Positions 1 through 8,082 of a DNA stretch of 64,000 nt are shown piece after piece. Source of the DNA: Calditrichia bacterium (lineage in GTDB: Bacteria > Calditrichota > Calditrichia > RBG-13-44-9 > J075). The stretch spans positions 1 to 64,000 of the forward strand of contig JACKAP010000004.1 in the NCBI GenBank assembly GCA_020635015.1, given 5' to 3'. Position numbers and translations under genes: made by a program. The notes beneath the pieces were generated by a model. That model was not told where the DNA came from. It worked only from the letters and a program-made list of their open reading frames with translations, and did not search any database. Positions within the stretch are counted from its first letter, which is position 1; each line of letters starts with the position of its first letter.

Positions 1-2
1 AA

Positions 3-335
3 CGCCGCCGCGAGCGCGAGGCCCAGCGCCGGGAGGAAGTGGATGAGGCGTACGTAAAATCTTTTGGCGAGCATATCCTGCGCCTGTTCCCCCGCTGTCC
101 CCCAGAGGTCGCGGAGAAGATCGCCGCCCACGCCTGCCGCAAGTATAGCGGCAGGGTCGGGCGCAGTGCGGCGGCAAAGCAGTTCGATGATGCCGCCATC
201 CTACTGGCGGTGCAGGCCCACGTGCGCCACCGGTTCACCGCTTACGACGACCTGCTCTCCGGCGGCCACGAACGCCATGCCGCCCGCGAGCAGGTGCGGG
301 AGGAGGTGGAGCGGGTGCTGGATTCGTGGCGTTGA
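3..335 (+). CDS. DUF2293-family protein, C-terminal part
   Basis: The reading frame is already open at the window edge and ends at TGA 333-335, so the 5' end of the gene is outside the window. An Arg/Glu-rich run (likely charged helix) leads into a block with LFPRCPPEVAEKIAAHA, SGRVGRSAAAK and a terminal segment ending VLDSWR. This order (PPE/A helix, GRVGRS, conserved HxxxRHR, terminal Trp-Arg) matches my recollection of DUF2293, a domain of unknown function in bacteria and fungi. A GTG at 39 could start a short version, but the upstream in-frame charged segment argues for a longer protein. A degraded copy of the last 31 codons lies at about 1000-1101. Family assignment is fairly secure; function is unknown. 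Confidence 0.6.
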   Translation, partial: RRREREAQRREEVDEAYVKSFGEHILRLFPRCPPEVAEKIAAHACRKYSGRVGRSAAAKQFDDAAILLAVQAHVRHRFTAYDDLLSGGHERHAAREQVREEVERVLDSWR

Positions 336-341
336 CGGGCA

Positions 342-815
342 CTATTCAAAGTTAAAATCCATCTTCATCGAATCTTCCATTGATTTACTGATAAGCATTA
401 CTGCAACGCCATCAAGAGCGGCCCCCACCAGTAAGCCGGTTATCGTTCCATACTTCTCATTTCTCATCTGGATTCGAGATACATTCTTTACCGGAATGGT
501 AATGGTGTCGGGAGTACGAATGATTTGAAGGGCCAGCTCATCATCCTGTCCGGTGGTGCCGTCAAAGATGCCCTGGATGGTTTGTTGGTCCCGGGTAATC
601 ACGATGATTTTCTTCCCTGGTTTAACGGTGGTGGTGATCATCCGGGGATTTTGTTCCCGCGACGCTGAGTCTAAAGATACGACCGTCCTATAATCCGGTT
701 TTTTGTGATCACTGGCCGCTCCCATGGTCAGGCCGATGACGGTGCAACTCTGGCTTAGAAGTACCAGGGTCCCGACTGTCAATAAATTCAACACTCTGCC
801 AATTCTGCGTCTCAT
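342..815 (-). CDS. Small exported protein, possible lipoprotein
   Basis: A 157-residue protein of unknown function that converges on the DUF2293 gene with a 6-bp gap. The start at 815 is chosen because GAGGAGGT sits correctly spaced upstream; a longer TTG start would lie inside that ribosome-binding site. The N-terminus MRRRIGRVLNLLTVGTLVLL is a clear export signal, followed by SQSC, a poor but possible lipobox. The middle has short beta-rich segments (GKKIIVITRDQQTIQGIF; then TITIPVKNVSRIQ), suggesting a small SH3-like or Sm-like barrel. A late hydrophobic glycine/alanine segment (GLLVGAALDGVAVMLI) could be a membrane helix. No family recognised. Confidence 0.6.
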   Translation of the reverse strand: MRRRIGRVLNLLTVGTLVLLSQSCTVIGLTMGAASDHKKPDYRTVVSLDSASREQNPRMITTTVKPGKKIIVITRDQQTIQGIFDGTTGQDDELALQIIRTPDTITIPVKNVSRIQMRNEKYGTITGLLVGAALDGVAVMLISKSMEDSMKMDFNFE

Positions 816-999
816 GGCGAACCTCCTCAAACATTATTTTCACTGTAGACCTCAATTCCATGAAAGCTTATTTCAATCACCATGCCAGAAATGAGTAAGG
901 GGATATGGTTCCTTATTTACAATAGTTTGTGGGCGGGATATGATTCTGTGAAAGAATAGCGAGGTATACTTTTATAGACAGGAAGTATGAAAAAAAATC

Positions 1000-1101
1000 G
1001 TCATCGCTTACGATGAGTTGCTCTCCAGCGGCTATGAACGCCGTGCCGCCCGCGAAGAGGTGCGGGAGGAGGTGGCGCGGGTGATGAATTTATGGAAGTG
1101 A
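1000..1101 (+). pseudogene. Decayed copy of the DUF2293 C-terminus
   Basis: Reading from 1006, codons give AYDELLSSGYERRAAREEV and then REEVARVMNLWK followed by TGA at 1099-1101. This matches the end of the gene at 3-335 (AYDDLLSGGHERHAAREQV, REEVERVLDSWR) at about two thirds of positions. No start codon, ribosome-binding site or upstream homologous sequence remains. The fragment and the intact gene flank the 342-815 gene, so it may be the relic of a tandem duplication or of a paralogue mostly replaced by other DNA. Confidence 0.7.
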
Positions 1102-1201
1102 TGTGCTGATTAGGGGGTAGGACTAAGTGCGTGTTTGAAAAGTGGGTAATAGTTACAAACCAGGGCTTGTTTAAACTCACCCTCCGGCCCCCTCTCTTGG
1201 G

Positions 1202-1664
1202 AAGCTCATCTTTACCCACATTTTTTCACTTTGGGTTTGGGAGATGAGGGGGTTGGGGAATGGAGATGGATACGCTGCCGATTCCCTGCGATGATGGCAA
1301 CTGGTTTGACGGCCAGTAAAAAAAGCCCGCAGGGCGTCCCACGTCAGCACCGGCAGCAGGCCGGTGCTGAGGGTCATTTTAAAGATTTTTGAGCCCCGGC
1401 AGGGGCGGTCCCAAGGCGTGATAGCATTTAGGTTCGGGGGAGCTTTAGCAGAGTGGCACGAGCGTGATATCTGTATTAGGAGCGTCCGGTTGATGCGGCG
1501 CCGGTTTGGGACCGCCCCTGCCGGGGCTCAGAGAGGTGAGGGGAGTTTGCTCCACCGGCCTGGCGGCCGGTGTTGACTTGTGTGGCCCTTCGGGCCTAAA
1601 GACATTTTGGAAAAGGTTTAATGCATGAGACGCAAAATAAAAAGATGTGGGTAAAGATGAGCTT
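1202..1664. repeat. Nested inverted-repeat island
   Basis: This gene-free stretch contains two concentric perfect inverted repeats: 20 bp at 1202-1221 pairing with 1645-1664, and 24 bp at 1391-1414 pairing with 1506-1529. Between the arms are further small GC-rich hairpins (around 1343-1366 and 1552-1572). It encodes nothing convincing. The inner 139-bp unit (1391-1529) has the architecture of a short non-autonomous terminal-inverted-repeat element; I see no clear target duplication. The rest of 1102-1955 holds nothing recognisable. Confidence 0.7.
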
Positions 1665-1955
1665 GGAAGAGAGGGAGAGCTTAGGTATAATTAAATTAGC
1701 AGCTTAAATTCTTTTCCACTGGGCACGAAGGCTCTCCTTCTCTTCTCAAGAGAAGGGGCGGGGGGGATGAGTTGCAGACTCGGGATATCATAATTCTGCC
1801 TTAATTCTTTAAACTAAAAGATTTCTCACTACACTCCGTTACGTTCGAAATGACAACGTTTTTGGCATAAATTTAGACTTGATCTCAATTCAATGAAAGA
1901 TTATTTCAATCACCATGCAGAAGTGAGTAAGCGGATTCAGTTAACAGGTTTACGA

Positions 1956-2651
1956 CTAACGTAAAGAGAAATAAAGCGAGCCGAATACCCTGAGATCACG
2001 CGTTTTTTGTTCACCTTCAGCGCTATCTTTTACCTGATTTGATAGGCCATAAAGATAGCATGTGGAAATTCCCAAAGCGGTGTTATCATTGAGCCGGTAC
2101 TTTAAGCCGATGCCCACTTCGGCCGAAAGGTTGAAGGTGTTTAATTTTGCTTTAATATTCGACTTCCGCGGGTTCTCTCCGTAATCCGACCCTATTTTTT
2201 CCTCGGCATCGAGGAGGAAACCCATGTTGGGCCCAATGAAGATGGAGGGAACGATTTTGGAGGCATTAAATTGATACATCAACAGAAGCGGTACTTCGAC
2301 AAACAGTAATTCTCGAACAAACCAATATTTCCCCAATTGATTTCCACTGTCATCGGTGCCGGTCAGTTCCTGAGTTTTCGCGCCGGCTTTGGCGTAGCGC
2401 AATCCGGCGCTGAAATGATAATGGCTGCTGTGGGCATATATTGCAGAAATGCCGCCGGCAAAATTGATCGCCGCCTGATCGAACGGCCCGAAAGATGATA
2501 TCGTATTTTCATGGGTGAGGCCGGCATTATTTAGCCCGCCGGAAACATTCACGATAATACCCGCGTTGCGGCTGCCATTCCCCGTCTGGGCAAATAAGGA
2601 CGTCGTAAACAGAACAAAAATCAGCATGATAAATCCGGTTGAAAGCTTCAT
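1956..2651 (-). CDS. Outer-membrane beta-barrel protein (PorT-like)
   Basis: A 231-residue protein with a cleavable signal peptide ending in LFAQ. The body alternates hydrophobic and polar residues in strands typical of the small 8-strand outer-membrane barrels common in FCB bacteria (outer membrane protein beta-barrel domain, PorT-like). Examples are INFAGGISAIYA, YHFSAGLRYA, VEVPLLLMYQF, PSIFIGPNMGF and VGIGLKYRL. It ends in an aromatic/Arg strand, FGSLYFSLR, as expected for BAM-assembled barrels. AGGAGATATTCGC before ATG supports the start. It is a single gene with no functional partner. Barrel assignment is solid; specific role unknown. Confidence 0.75.
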   Translation of the reverse strand: MKLSTGFIMLIFVLFTTSLFAQTGNGSRNAGIIVNVSGGLNNAGLTHENTISSFGPFDQAAINFAGGISAIYAHSSHYHFSAGLRYAKAGAKTQELTGTDDSGNQLGKYWFVRELLFVEVPLLLMYQFNASKIVPSIFIGPNMGFLLDAEEKIGSDYGENPRKSNIKAKLNTFNLSAEVGIGLKYRLNDNTALGISTCYLYGLSNQVKDSAEGEQKTRDLRVFGSLYFSLR

Positions 2652-2863
2652 GCGAATATCTCCTCATCAATCGATACGGTATCGGCTATACCCGGTTCGG
2701 TTTTGATTCCGGGTTTTCTGTAGCAAGATGAATATGACCCCCTTACTGTTTTTGATAAAAGATAATCGCATTAATAATCCGGCAAAAGGGGGAAATAGGG
2801 TAGTCGTATCAGGCTGTTCAGGACGTAAGCCGCGGCACCCGATATCCCCCTATTCAAACAGCG

Positions 2864-4732
2864 CTACCGATACCCCTCCGCCTGCAAATTAAACAGCTCC
2901 GCATACCTCCCCGCATGCCCCAGCAGCTCCTCATGGGTTCCCATCTCCAGTACCCCGCCATGCTCCAGTACCAGGATGCGGTCGGCCATGCGGGTGGTGG
3001 AGAAGCGGTGGGAGATCAGCACCGCGCTCTTGCCGCGGGTCAGTTCGGTGAAGCGCTGGAAGACCTCGTGCTCGGCGCGGGCGTCGAGGGCGGCGGTGGG
3101 CTCGTCGAGGATCAGCAGTTGGGCGTCGCGCATGTAGGCCCGGGCCAGGGCGATCTTCTGCCATTCGCCGCCGGAGAGGTCGACTCCGTTCTCGAATCGC
3201 TTGCCGAGCATCTGCTGGTACTGCCCGGGGAGCTTCTCGATCACCGTATCGGCCAGGCTGCGCGCCGCGGCATCGGCGATGCGTTCCTGGTTGCCCAGTT
3301 GGTCGATCCGCCCTACCGCGATGTTCTCCCCGGCGGTGAAGTAGTAGCGGATGTAATCCTGGAAGATGATCCCCACCTCCTGGCGCAGCGCCTCCACGTC
3401 GTATTCGCGCAGGTCGCGGCCGTCGAGCAGGATGCGCCCCTCGCTGGGATCATAGAGGCGGGCGAGCAGCTTCACCAGGGTGGTCTTGCCCGCCCCGTTC
3501 TCGCCCACCAGGGCCAGCTTCTCCCCGGCGGGAAGCTCAAATGAGATGTGGCGCAGCACCCACTTCTCGCTGCCGGGATAACGGAAGCCGACGTTCTCGA
3601 ACACAATGCCCTGCGTAAACGGCCGCGGCACCGGCCGGGGTTGGGGCGGGGAGACGATCTTGGGGCGCAGCGCCAGGAAGTCGAAGAGATCCTTGAGATA
3701 GAGCGCCCCGTCGGCGATACGGGTGAAGCGCAGCAGGATCCCATTCAGCGACCCCCGCATCCGCGAGAAGGAGCCGGTGAGGAAGGTGAGGTCGCCGATG
3801 GTGATATGCCCGTTGACGGTCTGTAACGCGATCACCACATAAGCGGTATAGTAGCCCAGGGTGGAAATCGCCGCCAGAATGCTGCCCCACACCGCCCGCC
3901 GGGTGGAGAGGGATCGGTTCTCGTGGAAGAACTCCATGGAGAGCTTTTCATATTGCCGGGTGAGATGTTCGGAGAGCCCGAAGATCTTCACCTCCTTGGC
4001 GTGATTGTCGCTCACCCCGGCATAGCGCAGGTAGTCGAGCAGCCGCCGCTCCGGAGTCCAGCCCAGGGTGAGGGAGTAGCTGTAGCGGTTAAAGTGGCTC
4101 TCGCCCAAAAAGCCGGGGATCAGGGTGACCACCAGCACCAGGATCAGCCAGGGATTGAAGGCGATCAGCCCCACCGCCAGGAAGCCGATGGTGATGGCAT
4201 CCTGCACCTGGGCCAGCACCTCGGCCATCAGGATCACCCGGCTGTTGGTCTGGCGCCGGGCCCGCTCCATCTTGTCGTAGAACTCCGCGTCCTCGAAGTA
4301 TTCCAGGTCCATCACTGCCGCTTTGTGCATCAGCTCGATGGAGGTCTTCTGGGTGAAGAGGTCGCCTAAGAGGCTGTTGATCAGCGAGATGCCCCGGCTC
4401 AGAAAGTCGGAGATCAGCATCACCGCAAACTCCAGCACGATTAGCTCCCAGAGCCGGGTGAGGTCGCCGCCCCCGGCATTGTAGAGACGCACGATCTCAT
4501 CGATGATCAGTTTGCCGAGATATAAGGTGACCAGCGGCACCGCCGCCTGCAGCAGGCGCAGCAGCAGGGTGGATATGGTCATCCAGCGGCTGGTCTCCCA
4601 GATCAGCCGGAACAGCTTGGGAAGATTGCCCAGGGCGCTCATGCGCTCCTTGAAGCTGGGCAGATCCTCCGCCTTGGTGCGGGTGCTTTTGATGCCCGTC
4701 AGGCGGGCGAAGAATGAAGCGGTTTTTCCCAT
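2864..4732 (-). CDS. ABC exporter, fused permease and ATPase
   Basis: A 622-residue half-transporter of the MsbA/type I exporter class. The first ~340 residues hold several hydrophobic helices (for example WMTISTLLLRLLQAAVPLV, LILVLVVTLIPGFLG) forming the membrane domain. The ATPase domain follows with Walker A GENGAGKTT near residue 410, signature LSGGEWQK near 520, Walker B LLILDEPTAALD and an H-loop SHR. It would act as a dimer exporting lipid, peptide or drug-like substrates; the substrate cannot be read from sequence. The start has AAGGAG upstream, which fuses directly to a mini-hairpin array at 4744. Alone in its orientation block, with no accessory gene. Confidence 0.9.
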   Translation of the reverse strand: MGKTASFFARLTGIKSTRTKAEDLPSFKERMSALGNLPKLFRLIWETSRWMTISTLLLRLLQAAVPLVTLYLGKLIIDEIVRLYNAGGGDLTRLWELIVLEFAVMLISDFLSRGISLINSLLGDLFTQKTSIELMHKAAVMDLEYFEDAEFYDKMERARRQTNSRVILMAEVLAQVQDAITIGFLAVGLIAFNPWLILVLVVTLIPGFLGESHFNRYSYSLTLGWTPERRLLDYLRYAGVSDNHAKEVKIFGLSEHLTRQYEKLSMEFFHENRSLSTRRAVWGSILAAISTLGYYTAYVVIALQTVNGHITIGDLTFLTGSFSRMRGSLNGILLRFTRIADGALYLKDLFDFLALRPKIVSPPQPRPVPRPFTQGIVFENVGFRYPGSEKWVLRHISFELPAGEKLALVGENGAGKTTLVKLLARLYDPSEGRILLDGRDLREYDVEALRQEVGIIFQDYIRYYFTAGENIAVGRIDQLGNQERIADAAARSLADTVIEKLPGQYQQMLGKRFENGVDLSGGEWQKIALARAYMRDAQLLILDEPTAALDARAEHEVFQRFTELTRGKSAVLISHRFSTTRMADRILVLEHGGVLEMGTHEELLGHAGRYAELFNLQAEGYR

Positions 4733-4743
4733 TCAAGCTCCTT

Positions 4744-4878
4744 GATGTTTGCTCGCTGCGCTCGCGATATTTGCTCGCTGGCGCTCGCGATGTTTGTTCG
4801 CTGCGCGAACGATGTTTGCTCGCTGGCGCTCGCGATATTTGCTCACTTCGTTCGCGATGTTTGCCGGCTTTGCCGGTG
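4744..4878. repeat. Mini-hairpin array, family A (6 units)
   Basis: Six units of a 7-nt spacer (GATGTTT or GATATTT) plus a 14-16-nt imperfect hairpin with 6-nt arms and a 3-4-nt loop. Examples are GCTCGC/TGC/GCTCGC, GTTCGC/TGC/GCGAAC and GCTCAC/TTC/GTTCGC. The spacer reads away from the ABC exporter gene and its complement runs straight into that gene's AAGGAG ribosome-binding site, so the array is probably in the 5' UTR or promoter region. Confidence 0.9.
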
Positions 4879-4916
4879 TCTTTTGCTTGATAGCTGATCA
4901 TATCCGGACAGCAGGT

Positions 4917-4975
4917 GTCGTCATTGCGAGCCGCGTTTTGGGCGGCGCGGCAATCTCCGGCGGAACGCTTCCAAC
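4917..4975. repeat. Interspersed repeat, TCATTGCGAGCC type
   Basis: A GC-rich segment beginning GTCGTCATTGCGAGCC and containing GCGGCGCGGCAATCTCC. A longer version with an inverted second half occurs at 28003-28128. Similar TCATTGCGAG...GCAATCTC repeats are widespread in many bacterial genomes. The remainder of 4976-5160 shows no feature. Confidence 0.7.
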
Positions 4976-5160
4976 ATTCCTGCCGGAGGGCGCCGCCATG
5001 AAACCGTTCCGGCAGCTAACCATTCAGGTGATGGTTCAGGTTTTGGCATGATCGGTTAGTTTAATCAATCAAATGCAAAAATGTTTCCAGCTAAAATAGA
5101 TTTGTTTGATTCACGCGACAAGATACTAAAATCGGGCGGTGAGAAAAATGATGGCGGGCA

Positions 5161-5189
5161 TTGACAAATGGCGGCAAATTTGGTATATA
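5161..5189 (+). promoter_or_regulatory. Consensus-like sigma-70 promoter with no gene downstream
   Basis: TTGACA at 5161-5166 and TATATA at 5184-5189 are separated by exactly 17 bp. The nearest downstream gene is on the opposite strand, so transcription from here would run through the family B array and the 19-bp hairpin at 5359-5399. This suggests a possible non-coding transcript. Confidence 0.5.
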
Positions 5190-5246
5190 GGGAATAGGCG
5201 TTGGGGCAATTCATGAAAATTTTAAAATAAATGATTCAATATATTT

Positions 5247-5358
5247 TGCGTCATTGGGCCTTCGGCCGTCATTGGCTTCGTGTCATTGGGCCTTCGGCCG
5301 TCATTGGCGCTGCGCGCGTCATGGGGCGGGTGGCCGTCATTGGCGCTGCGCGCGTTTC
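5247..5358. repeat. Mini-hairpin array, family B
   Basis: Units of the heptamer GTCATTG followed by short hairpins: GGCC/TTC/GGCC (twice), a shorter CTTCGT form and GCGC/TGC/GCGC (twice), plus one degenerate unit. The loops (TTC, TGC) are the same as in family A arrays. Lies downstream of the orphan promoter at 5161. Confidence 0.85.
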
Positions 5359-5399
5359 GCCCGGGGTAAAATTTGCCCCCGGCAAATTTTACCCCGGGC
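5359..5399. repeat. Perfect 19-bp hairpin, 3-nt loop
   Basis: 5359-5377 is the exact reverse complement of 5381-5399 with only CCC between. No T-run follows on either strand, so it is not a classical intrinsic terminator, though it would be a very stable RNA or cruciform structure. A degenerate copy of the 1506-1529 arm (GGGGACCGCCCTTTCAGGGCTC) follows nearby in two pieces. Confidence 0.85.
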
Positions 5400-5506
5400 T
5401 GGGATTGGGGGACCGCCCTTTCAGGGCTCCTGGGGTGAATCGCGTGGGGAGGCAATTGGCCATTCGGGTTCATTCGCGTAAATTCGTGGCAAAAAAAATC
5501 GAACAA

Positions 5507-6166
5507 TCATTTTGCCAACCTTTTTAACACCTCCCCATCCATCTGATGTTTCCCTTCGAAGCGGATATTACGAAAATTGATTCCATGCTGTTGCAGCCAT
5601 TCCTCCTGCTGCGCCACCTGCTCCGGTTGGGCGTACTCATCCTGGTCGCCAAGCACGAAGGTTAAATCCAGGCGGTTGAGCAAGTCGCGATGGGCGTTCA
5701 GGTCCAGTTCCGGGGGCGCGGCGCCGGCCCAGAGGATCAGGCGGTCGGCAGCGACCTTGCCGGCGGTGGCCCAGCGGCAGACCGTGGCGGTGCCCTGGGA
5801 GAAGCCTAACAGGTGCACCTTAACCTGCTCGCGTTTTATTCGGCTGAAGACATCTTCATAAAGGGTGTCAAGGTAGGCGATATAGTCGGCGATCTCAGTC
5901 AGCCGGTCTTCCCGGGTCATCCAGGTGGCGCCGATCCGCCCGCTGCCGCCCACCCCGCTGAGATAGAAGCGTGAGAGCGCCTCCGGGGCCACAATCAGCC
6001 GCTGCGGCGCGGCGATGGCGGTGAAGTGCTGCATGAAAAACCGCGCCAACTGGCCGTAGCCGTGGCAGACGAACCAGACCTCGCGGATATCGTTGTTCAT
6101 CTCCCCCAGCGTCACATAACGGGCGCTGCGCGGGACGGTGATGTGATATTCTTGCTGGGTGATCAT
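5507..6166 (-). CDS. Alpha/beta-hydrolase, esterase-like
   Basis: A 219-residue cytosolic protein with a minimal alpha/beta-hydrolase core: a VWFVCHGYGQ strand-turn (oxyanion region), nucleophile elbow GFSQG, an acid in LGDQDEY and a C-terminal catalytic His in GKHQMD. The size and GFSQG elbow fit the phospholipase/carboxylesterase group; the substrate is unknown. No signal peptide. A GGAG sits six bases before the ATG and is joined directly to the family A array beginning at 6176. The gene stands alone between repeat regions. The catalytic triad makes the fold assignment strong, but the enzymatic specificity is open. Confidence 0.8.
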   Translation of the reverse strand: MITQQEYHITVPRSARYVTLGEMNNDIREVWFVCHGYGQLARFFMQHFTAIAAPQRLIVAPEALSRFYLSGVGGSGRIGATWMTREDRLTEIADYIAYLDTLYEDVFSRIKREQVKVHLLGFSQGTATVCRWATAGKVAADRLILWAGAAPPELDLNAHRDLLNRLDLTFVLGDQDEYAQPEQVAQQEEWLQQHGINFRNIRFEGKHQMDGEVLKRLAK

Positions 6167-6175
6167 AATGGCTCC

Positions 6176-6264
6176 GATGTTTGTTCGCTGTCGCTCACGA
6201 TGTTTGCGCTGCGCGCGATATTTGTTCGCTGTCGCTCACGATGTTTGCTCACTTCGTTCGCGAT
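6176..6264. repeat. Mini-hairpin array, family A (4 units)
   Basis: Four units with GATGTTT or GATATTT spacers. Arms are GTTCGC/TGTC/GCTCAC (twice), GCGC/TGC/GCGC and GCTCAC/TTC/GTTCGC. The arm changes preserve pairing at the outer and inner two positions. Oriented outward from the esterase start codon. Confidence 0.88.
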
Positions 6265-6283
6265 AGTGACATAAGAATAGATG

Positions 6284-6366
6284 TGGCCCTGTTCATTATT
6301 CCCCGCATTTTCAAGGCGGGGACAGATTGGCGACGCGTTCAGCGAGTCAATCAGGGGCGGTTGATC
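6284..6366. repeat. Interspersed repeat D, copy 1
   Basis: An approximately 80-bp sequence containing ATTATTCCCCGC, a complementary GCGGGG, GACAGATTGGCGACGCG and CAATCAGGGGCGGTTG. A close copy lies at 11572-11651 and related inverted copies start the tandem units at 46643 and 46891. Nothing coding. Confidence 0.8.
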
Positions 6367-6470
6367 CGCCGCTCCGTTGGCAGCCCCACGCCGAAGATTG
6401 CCGCGCTGCAAACACCGCGACTCGCAATGACAGCACCTGCTATCGCTCCACGCTCTACGCGTCTTTTATT

Positions 6471-6539
6471 CCGCATTCCGCATTCCGAAATCCGCACTCG
6501 AATCATTCCGCATTCCGCACTCCGAATTCCGCAATCGAA
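6471..6539. repeat. Heptad repeats, CCGCATT/CCGAAAT type
   Basis: Degenerate 7-bp repeats (TTCCGCA, TTCCGAA, ATCCGCA) that run up to the stop codon of the dehydrogenase. Its G-rich strand reads outward from that gene. Confidence 0.8.
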
Positions 6540-7247
6540 TCAGTCTTGCGGGTTGGTCGCAAACACCGTCAGTTCGGTAATAAATCCCCGGTCTTCCATC
6601 TCCAGGGCGGCGACCACGGTGTGGGCGATGTCGGTTGACTGCAGCTTGGTGGGATTGAAAGTCCGCTCCGGTCGGCCGGAGTTAATTACGAAGTCGGTCT
6701 GCACCTCGCTGGGGTTGATCAGGATCACCCGCACATTGTGCTTGCGCAGCTCCGCCTGCCAGCACTGGGTCATGGATTTCAGGGCGAACTTGGTGGCGGA
6801 GTAGGCGGTGCCGTAGGCAAAACCTTTGGTGCCGGCGGTGGAGCTGATGTTGATGATGTTCCCGTGGTTCTGGCGCTTGAAGAAGGGCACTGCCTCGCGG
6901 GCCATCAGCATCGCCCCGGTGACATTGGTGGCGAAGACTGCCTGGAATTTTTTCAGGTCCATATTCTCCAGTGATTCGAAATAGCCGTATCCGGCATTGT
7001 TGACCAGCGCATCCAACTGCCCGTACTCTTTTTCGATGAACTGGTAGTTACGTTTGACGTCGGCTTCATTGGCGACATCGCCCGCTACCGCCACCAGGTC
7101 AAATTCCTGAGCGATCTTCTTGAGTTTCGTTTCATTGCGGGCGTTGACGATCACCCGGGCGCCTTTGGCGCGCAACTGTTTGGCGGTCTCCAGCCCAATC
7201 CCGGCGCTGCCCCCGGTGACGAGAATGACTTTATCGTGCAGATTCAT
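6540..7247 (-). CDS. Short-chain dehydrogenase/reductase
   Basis: A 235-residue classical SDR enzyme. The cofactor motif TGGSAGIG lies at residues 11-18, NNAG near 86, the catalytic Ser in INISSTAG and the YxxxK motif as YSATK near residue 150. The beta-2 strand ends VNARNE, favouring NADP(H). Such proteins reduce keto or oxidise hydroxy groups; the closest general type is the FabG/YdfG-like group, but the substrate cannot be assigned. AAAGGA precedes the ATG. No operon partner: repeats lie on both sides, and heptad repeats touch the 3' end. Confidence 0.88.
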   Translation of the reverse strand: MNLHDKVILVTGGSAGIGLETAKQLRAKGARVIVNARNETKLKKIAQEFDLVAVAGDVANEADVKRNYQFIEKEYGQLDALVNNAGYGYFESLENMDLKKFQAVFATNVTGAMLMAREAVPFFKRQNHGNIINISSTAGTKGFAYGTAYSATKFALKSMTQCWQAELRKHNVRVILINPSEVQTDFVINSGRPERTFNPTKLQSTDIAHTVVAALEMEDRGFITELTVFATNPQD

Positions 7248-7288
7248 ATCGTATCCTTTCAGTTAAGGTTCAGAACAAATATGGATAT

Positions 7289-7321
7289 AAGCCACGAATT
7301 TACCCGAATCAACCCGAATTT
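7289..7321. repeat. Interspersed repeat, CCACGAATTTACCCGAA type
   Basis: Sequence beginning GCCACGAATTTACCCGAATC. An inverted relative (TTCATTCGCGTAAATTCGTGG) occurs in pieces around 5469-5490. These resemble dispersed CACGAAT-type repeats known from many bacterial genomes. Nearby 7470-7495 holds ATAATCCGTGTAATCCGTGG, another dispersed motif. Confidence 0.6.
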
Positions 7322-7331
7322 TATTTTTGTG

Positions 7332-7388
7332 CTTATGTTATGGGCAGGTTTTCCGCCGCCTTTGCGGAAAACCTGCCCATAACATAAG
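7332..7388. repeat. Perfect 25-bp hairpin, 7-nt loop
   Basis: 7332-7356 is exactly complementary to 7364-7388, with loop CGCCTTT. It lies between divergently oriented genes (dehydrogenase and msrB), so it is not at a shared 3' end. The rest of 7389-7605 shows only dispersed repeat fragments before the msrB ribosome-binding site. Confidence 0.88.
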
Positions 7389-7605
7389 GCAAAGCAAACA
7401 CCGCCGTCATTCCGAACGGATGTGAGGAATCTGTTCGGGCAAGGGGTTTTACTCCTTTTCAGTAAATCTATGATAATCCGTGTAATCCGTGGACTAAAAA
7501 ATATCCGGTTTATATTTCCCCGGAACGAAGATTGCTTCCGCAGGTAAAATGATTTAATTTTGTTTGATTACAGCGCGTTATCAAAACCAAAGCAGGAGAT
7601 GATAT

Positions 7606-8007
7606 ATGTCCGATAAAATTAAAAAAACCGACGCCGAATGGCAGGCGCAGTTAACCCCGGAGCAGTATGCGGTGGCCCGGCAAAAGGGCACCGAGCGGGC
7701 GTTTACCGGTAAATACTATTATCATAAAGAAGACGGCATCTATCGCTGCGTCTGCTGCGGGGCGGGGCTGTTCCGTTCCGACACCAAATACGAATCCGGC
7801 TCCGGCTGGCCGAGTTTCTGGGAGCCTGTCTCTCCGGATAGTGTGACCTTGCACCGCGACACCAGCCACGGCATGATCCGCACCGAGGTGCTCTGCAGCG
7901 CCTGCGACGCCCACCTCGGCCACGTCTTCGAAGACGGCCCCCAGCCCACCGGGCAGCGCTACTGTATCAACTCGCTGTCGCTGGATTTTGAAAAGAAAAA
8001 GACCTGA
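7606..8007 (+). CDS. msrB: Peptide methionine-R-sulfoxide reductase
   Basis: A 133-residue stand-alone MsrB that reduces methionine-R-sulfoxide in oxidised proteins. Two CxxC zinc pairs are visible (CVCC near residue 48 and CSAC near 97). The SGWPSFW substrate loop, the HLGHVFEDGP segment and the catalytic Cys in RYCINS near residue 121 are all canonical. A normal Cys, not Sec, is encoded at the catalytic position. AGGAGATGATAT precedes the ATG. The neighbour on the opposite strand is an AhpD-like peroxidase, so two oxidative-damage genes converge here. The stop codon TGA overlaps the first spacer (GATGTTT) of a mini-hairpin array. Confidence 0.95.
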   Translation: MSDKIKKTDAEWQAQLTPEQYAVARQKGTERAFTGKYYYHKEDGIYRCVCCGAGLFRSDTKYESGSGWPSFWEPVSPDSVTLHRDTSHGMIRTEVLCSACDAHLGHVFEDGPQPTGQRYCINSLSLDFEKKKT

Positions 8008-8082
8008 TGTTTGCTCGCTGGCGCTCGCGATGTTTACTCGCTTTCGCTCGTGATATTTGCTCGCTGCGCTCACGATGTTTGC
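8006..8082. repeat. Mini-hairpin array, family A, starting at the msrB stop
   Basis: GATGTTT begins at the second base of the msrB stop codon. Units are GCTCGC/TGGC/GCTCGC, ACTCGC/TTTC/GCTCGT, GCTCGC/TGC/GCTCAC and then GCCC/TTC/GGGC. The array passes without a break into a family B array. Confidence 0.88.
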
